Program-made: the position numbers and the translations under genes | Part shown: in pieces, positions 40,661 to 40,690 of the stretch | Layout of the letters: every line of letters begins with the position of its first letter | How positions within the stretch are numbered: position 1 is the stretch's first letter | NCBI GenBank assembly: GCA_944325435.1 | Contig: CALVAC010000025.1 | Span: 1 to 40,690, forward strand | Reading direction: 5' to 3' | Origin: an uncultured Bacteroidales bacterium | Lineage (GTDB): Bacteria > Bacteroidota > Bacteroidia > Bacteroidales > UBA932 | DNA: 40,690 nt | The notes under the pieces: model-generated | Databases searched by the model: none | What the model saw: the letters and a program-made list of their open reading frames with translations, nothing else | Told to the model about the DNA's origin: nothing

Positions 40661-40690
40661 AGGAGGAAATCTTCACGGAGGTTTCCTCCT
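40661..40690 (+). terminator. Hairpin after the TetR gene, cut by window end
   Basis: AGGAGGAAA (40661-40669) and TTTCCTCCT (40682-40690) pair over nine bases around a 12-base loop. The window ends at the last base of the stem, so a T-run cannot be checked. Confidence 0.5.

Noticed and set aside
1..40690. CRISPR array, tRNA genes, phage or integrase genes
   Set aside because: No regularly spaced repeats, tRNA-like sequences, integrases or phage structural genes were recognised.

Overview
The window looks like a chromosomal segment of a Bacteroidota bacterium, probably order Bacteroidales; the genus cannot be fixed from sequence alone. The evidence is the promoters with the Bacteroidota -7 box TAnnTTTG instead of TATAAT, a 1,440-residue hybrid two-component sensor-regulator (HTCS), a TonB-dependent receptor with a beta-propeller surface lipoprotein, many lipobox lipoproteins, and a class II fructose-bisphosphate aldolase and rhamnose genes of the Bacteroides type.

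Layout. The left edge holds the last bases of a 5S rRNA and its terminator, so an rRNA operon lies just outside. Next come a minus-strand azoreductase-like flavoprotein and a secreted non-specific nuclease lipoprotein (0.3-2.5 kb), whose promoter sits in a 75-bp tandem repeat. The L-rhamnose catabolic genes rhaB-rhaA-rhaD follow, converging on an AraC-type regulator (2.8-7.3 kb). Housekeeping genes lie at 7.4-10.6 kb: fba on minus, then gmk-nadD-CYTH on plus, with a perfect palindrome forming a likely bidirectional promoter between fba and gmk. A CatA-like acetyltransferase and a BtuB/BtuG-like receptor-propeller pair occupy 10.7-14.8 kb on minus.

From 14.9 to 27.2 kb is a pectin utilisation locus: GH28 polygalacturonase, a CE12-CE8 two-domain esterase, the HTCS, a GH105-PL1 fusion and a second PL1 lyase lipoprotein with an FN3-like domain. 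It has no SusC/SusD pair. Its expected products include galacturonides and rhamnose, which fits the nearby rhamnose operon.

From about 27.2 kb to the right edge the character changes. Arginine codons shift from AGG to CGN, and there are gene remnants: an IS982-like transposase N-terminus, the C-terminal end of an AraC HTH, a DUF362-like C-terminus and a truncated flavodoxin. The intact genes are mostly redox or flavin related: a RibD/DHFR-like reductase, a DUF6282 hydrolase, a Tat-exported aldo-keto reductase with two Fe-S motifs, a DUF418 membrane protein, a flavodoxin-cyclophilin-like fusion, a hexapeptide acetyltransferase, an amidohydrolase-ABM monooxygenase fusion, a flavin reductase, a Tat-type FMN reductase and a TetR regulator. 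Two paralogous AraC regulators are embedded in it. The promoters carry pairs of similar 18-bp sites spaced exactly 21 bp apart, the second site 22-23 bp before the -7 box. One motif (GTAAAAnnGTnAC) recurs at three promoters and a related but distinct one next to the other AraC gene. This suggests a small self-contained regulon, perhaps for quinone or aromatic stress or conversion. It is the best candidate here for an undescribed system.
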